Assembly (NCBI GenBank): GCA_963719325.1
Contig: CAVRBW010000012.1
Span: forward strand, 1-24,756
DNA from: DATBLE01 sp963719325
Lineage (GTDB): Bacteria > Actinomycetota > Thermoleophilia > Gaiellales > Gaiellaceae
Length of the DNA stretch: 24,756 bases
Direction of reading: 5' to 3'
The position numbers were made by a program, and so were the translations under genes. Shown piece after piece: positions 22,650 to 24,756 of the stretch. A model generated the notes under the pieces. The model was not told where the DNA came from. It saw nothing but the letters and a program-made list of their open reading frames with translations, and did not search any database. Numbering within the stretch: position 1 is the first letter of the stretch; each line of letters starts with the position of its first letter.

Positions 22650-23564
22650 CTACGTTCCCTTCTGGCAGTGCCGCAGGGCATTCAGGCAGCCGTCGACGAG
22701 CGACTGCAGGACGCTCTGGTTCCACGCGTTGAAGAAGTCGGCGTGCCCGGAGTACTGGCCGCCCGACGCAAGGACGAAGCCCGCCCCACCTGCAGTCGGA
22801 TAGCGGAGGTTGACCTGGATCGCAGGCATGGCGACCGGATGGTCGGCCGGGCAACGCCCTCGCACCGAGTAGGCCATGTGGCTCTGGTGATCGGGGCTGT
22901 CGAGGTTGGTTCCGTCCCAGCAGTCCGGGAACTGGACGTGGAGCGCCAGCCCCATGCGCGCCGAGTTCGGGCACGACGGGATCGTGCTGGCCGGGCGAAT
23001 GCCCGCGAGCGGTCCGCAGTTCCACGACGTCACCCTGAGGTCCTGGGCCGCGGTCGCCTTGGAGTTGCCGGCGATCATCTTGAACCCCTGCGGGAACGCC
23101 TGGACCGGCGCGAGCGTGTGCCGCCGGTAGTAGACGCTCGCCGAGCGCGGCTCGATTGCGGCGCCGGAGGCCGAGAGCAGCGTGGGCGCCCAGTAGGCCG
23201 CGGTGTCCCCTGCCCGCTTGCACGACGAGGTCGCCTCGAGCAGCGTGCCGAGCGACGAGAAGGCGTTGGTCGAGTCGTTGCCGATGAAGGTGTGGTCGTG
23301 CGACTTGGCCGGCTGACCCGGGAAGACGATCGGGTCGTCCGTGTTGCGGTGGCTGAACCGGCAGCCGCTGACGAAGTTCACGCCGCGCAGCCGGGCGGGC
23401 GACCTCACCGTCCGGACGTGCACGTTCGGCCTCGTGGACGCAGCCGCACGGGCGAACGAGCGTGTGCTGCCGGTCGAGCCGAATGCTGATGCCGCGGCGC
23501 CGGCGCCGACGACGGCGCCGAGGCCGAGGAGCGACGAGAGAACGACGACTCCGTAGCGCTTCAT
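22650..23564 (-). CDS. Secreted DUF1996 family protein
   Basis: 304 residues. The N-terminus (MKRYGVVVLSSLLGLGAVVG followed by AGAAASAFG) is a signal peptide with an Ala-rich cleavage region. The DUF1996 core follows: VNFVSGCRFSHRNTDDPIVFPGQPAKSHDHTFIGN with its HDH motif, TSCKRAGDTAAYWAPTL-like strand, FKMIAGN, then CPNSARMGLALHVQFPDCWDG and HMAYSVRGRCPADHPVAMP. Several paired cysteines fit an extracellular protein. The fungal and bacterial family has no settled function, though a metal- or polysaccharide-related role has been suspected. AAGGGGG before ATG 23564 is a good ribosome site. It is a single-gene unit. Confidence 0.88.
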   Translation of the reverse strand: MKRYGVVVLSSLLGLGAVVGAGAAASAFGSTGSTRSFARAAASTRPNVHVRTVRSPARLRGVNFVSGCRFSHRNTDDPIVFPGQPAKSHDHTFIGNDSTNAFSSLGTLLEATSSCKRAGDTAAYWAPTLLSASGAAIEPRSASVYYRRHTLAPVQAFPQGFKMIAGNSKATAAQDLRVTSWNCGPLAGIRPASTIPSCPNSARMGLALHVQFPDCWDGTNLDSPDHQSHMAYSVRGRCPADHPVAMPAIQVNLRYPTAGGAGFVLASGGQYSGHADFFNAWNQSVLQSLVDGCLNALRHCQKGT

Positions 23565-23648
23565 GTGACCCCCTTGGTCGAGCCTGCACTCGGGAGTGTG
23601 GGGCGCGGTTGGAAAGGTTCCGTAAAGGCTGGGTCAGGTCGGCGTAAT

Positions 23649-24434
23649 TCAGCGACGGTAGACCGGCCCGAGCGGGCCCTCGGCCCAATCGTCGGTCGGC
23701 CAGGTCGCAAGCTCCGGAAGCGTGATCGCCTCCCGAGGCGGAATCGTCCGCTCTCGCCGCAGGCCGTTCGGAAGCGTGGGCGGGCAGCCGGCGGCGACCG
23801 CCTCTCCCGCGACGCGGAAGAGGCCGGCGATGATCTCCTCGAGCACCCGCGTGCCCTCCTTGTAGCCCTTGCCGTTCCGGGGGAGATCGAGCCGCACGGG
23901 CTCGCCGAAGACCGCGCAGCAGACCCGCCGGTTTCGGATGCTCCAGCCGAAGGTGTCGAGGGCGCAGGGGACGATCGGGACCTCTTCCTGGAGGGCGAGC
24001 ATCGCCGCGCCCGTGTGCATCGAGCCGGGCCGGCCGATCTGCTGACGCGTGCCCTCGGCGAACACGGCAACCGCATGGCCCTCGCGGGCGACCCAGCGTG
24101 CGACCCGGATGGAGTCGCGGTCGCCCTCCCCGCGCCGGACTGCGAACGAGCCGGTCCACCGGAGCAGCTCGCCCGCGATCGGCACCTCGAGCAGCTCGAT
24201 CTTCGTCATGTAGTAGAGCGTCCGTCGCGAGTGGAGCCCGAGGATCGCCGGGTCGATCGCGGAGAAGTGGTTGGCGGCGACGATCGCTCCCCCCGAGGCG
24301 GGGACGAGGTCGTGGCCGTAGCCCCAGCTCGGGGCGATCCGATCCACGATCGGCCTGACGAGCCCACGGGCGAACGACCAGGTCCGCTCCGGGTTCTCGT
24401 CGAGGAGCTTGTAGAGCCCGAGCCGAGTCAGCAC
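23649..24434 (-). CDS. 1-acyl-sn-glycerol-3-phosphate acyltransferase (PlsC-like)
   Basis: 261-residue acyltransferase of the PlsC/LPLAT group, which transfers an acyl chain to lysophosphatidic acid or a related acceptor at the membrane. Block I NHFSAID has catalytic His56 and Asp61; block III FAEGTRQQ is at 125-132; the substrate-binding end of the fold reads PGSMHTGAAMLALQEEVPIVPCAL. There is no predicted leader peptide, and a C-terminal extension of about 60 residues (ITLPELATWPTDDWAEGP) has no known motif. GTG 24434 follows TAGACT by exactly six bases, suggesting a leaderless transcript divergent from the zinc-ribbon gene. The exact acceptor is uncertain. Confidence 0.9.
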   Translation of the reverse strand: MLTRLGLYKLLDENPERTWSFARGLVRPIVDRIAPSWGYGHDLVPASGGAIVAANHFSAIDPAILGLHSRRTLYYMTKIELLEVPIAGELLRWTGSFAVRRGEGDRDSIRVARWVAREGHAVAVFAEGTRQQIGRPGSMHTGAAMLALQEEVPIVPCALDTFGWSIRNRRVCCAVFGEPVRLDLPRNGKGYKEGTRVLEEIIAGLFRVAGEAVAAGCPPTLPNGLRRERTIPPREAITLPELATWPTDDWAEGPLGPVYRR

Positions 24435-24440
24435 GCCGCG

Positions 24441-24491
24441 AGTCTAGTTTCGCCGATTCGCCCGAGCGGGTGACGGTCGCTCTGCTACCTT
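24441..24491. promoter_or_regulatory. Divergent leaderless promoters between the acyltransferase and zinc-ribbon genes
   Basis: Reverse -10 TAGACT (24446-24441) lies six bases before the acyltransferase GTG at 24434. Forward -10 TACCTT (24486-24491, preceded by TGC as an extended -10) lies six bases before the zinc-ribbon GTG at 24498. No convincing -35 was seen for either. Confidence 0.5.
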
Positions 24492-24497
24492 CGGAGC

Positions 24498-24701
24498 GTG
24501 GCCGACGAAACTGCCCAGTCGGCGGTCTACGAGGTGACCTGTCCGCACTGCAACAAGCCGTTCCGCCAGGAGCTGCTGACAGGTCCCGCTGCCCGCTACA
24601 ACGGATTCAAGTGCCCGCACTGCAGGCTGTTCGTTCCGTTCGAGCGCGTCGAGACAGACGAGGATGCTCCCGGTCCTGTCGGCGCCTCCTCCGGCGGCTG
24701 A
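24498..24701 (+). CDS. Small zinc-ribbon protein
   Basis: 67 residues with two CPHC knuckles (TCPHCNKPF at about 14-22 and KCPHCRLF at about 38-45), forming a single four-cysteine zinc ribbon, followed by an acidic, disordered tail. Such proteins often act as small nucleic-acid- or protein-binding adaptors; nothing more specific can be said. GTG 24498 is supported by TACCTT six bases upstream and by the domain start. It is too small to judge by length, but the two knuckles make the coding call firm. Confidence 0.8.
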   Translation: MADETAQSAVYEVTCPHCNKPFRQELLTGPAARYNGFKCPHCRLFVPFERVETDEDAPGPVGASSGG

Positions 24702-24727
24702 GCACCCGACCGTTTCAGGGGAGGAGC

Positions 24728-24756
24728 GTGAGCGCCGCGCAGTGCTGCGGCCTCAC
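24728..24756 (+). CDS. Possible start of a gene cut by the window edge
   Basis: GTG at 24728 follows GGGGAGG at 24718-24724 and opens a frame reading MSAAQCCGL to the window end. The ribosome-site spacing is short and only nine codons are visible, so it may not be a gene. Confidence 0.2.

Noticed and set aside
1..24756. Defence island, CRISPR, prophage or biosynthetic gene cluster
   Set aside because: The TA modules are isolated, there are no repeats with spacers, no nucleases other than VapC, no phage structural genes and no core biosynthetic enzymes.

Overview
This is a high-GC, gene-dense segment of a bacterial chromosome. Base composition, GTG/TTG starts, DrrAB/PadR, ECF41-type and MocR genes, a DUF1996 secreted protein and many apparently leaderless promoters all suggest an actinobacterium. 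A soil Thermoleophilia-like lineage is my guess; no rRNA or tRNA is present to settle it. I see no CRISPR array, phage genes or intact insertion sequence.

Layout. (1) 20-4302: a secreted esterase, then a divergent pair of a D-lyxose/mannose-type sugar isomerase (-) and a GH38 alpha-mannosidase (+), probably one mannoside-degradation unit. (2) 4303-8427: two ABC-2 exporter pairs on the minus strand. Pair A carries a 165-bp palindromic MITE-like insertion exactly between its ATPase and permease genes. Pair B has a frameshifted permease. Each permease is followed by a copy of the same hairpin. (3) 8521-10413: an ECF41-type sigma factor with a frameshift in its C-terminal domain, divergent from an epimerase. 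The intergenic region holds two back-to-back matches to the ECF41 promoter signature sharing one palindromic -35 element. (4) 10424-13712: DUF1697, a MocR regulator divergent from an AhpD-like protein, an MmcQ/YjbR protein and a PPOX flavoprotein. (5) 13758-15968: an EmrB/QacA-like MFS exporter with a divergent TetR regulator. (6) 16063-18421: an ABM-domain protein, an unknown protein and a BBE-type FAD oxidoreductase. (7) 18503-19161: an intact VapBC module. (8) 19158-21347: a PadR-DrrA-DrrB operon with a frameshift in DrrA. (9) 21486-22026: a decayed Phd-VapC module. (10) 22020-24756: a YdeI-family protein, a DUF1996 secreted protein, a PlsC-like acyltransferase and a small zinc ribbon.

The most informative signals are between genes. 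The MITE duplicated the five bases AATGA, which contain both the stop codon of one gene and the start codon of the next, so an ATGA coupling overlap was split without damaging either gene. The ECF41-type promoter is bidirectional. At seven genes a -10-like hexamer sits exactly six bases before the start codon, which indicates leaderless transcripts and helps choose starts. Three otherwise intact genes carry single-base-type frameshifts; whether these are real or assembly errors cannot be decided from the sequence alone.
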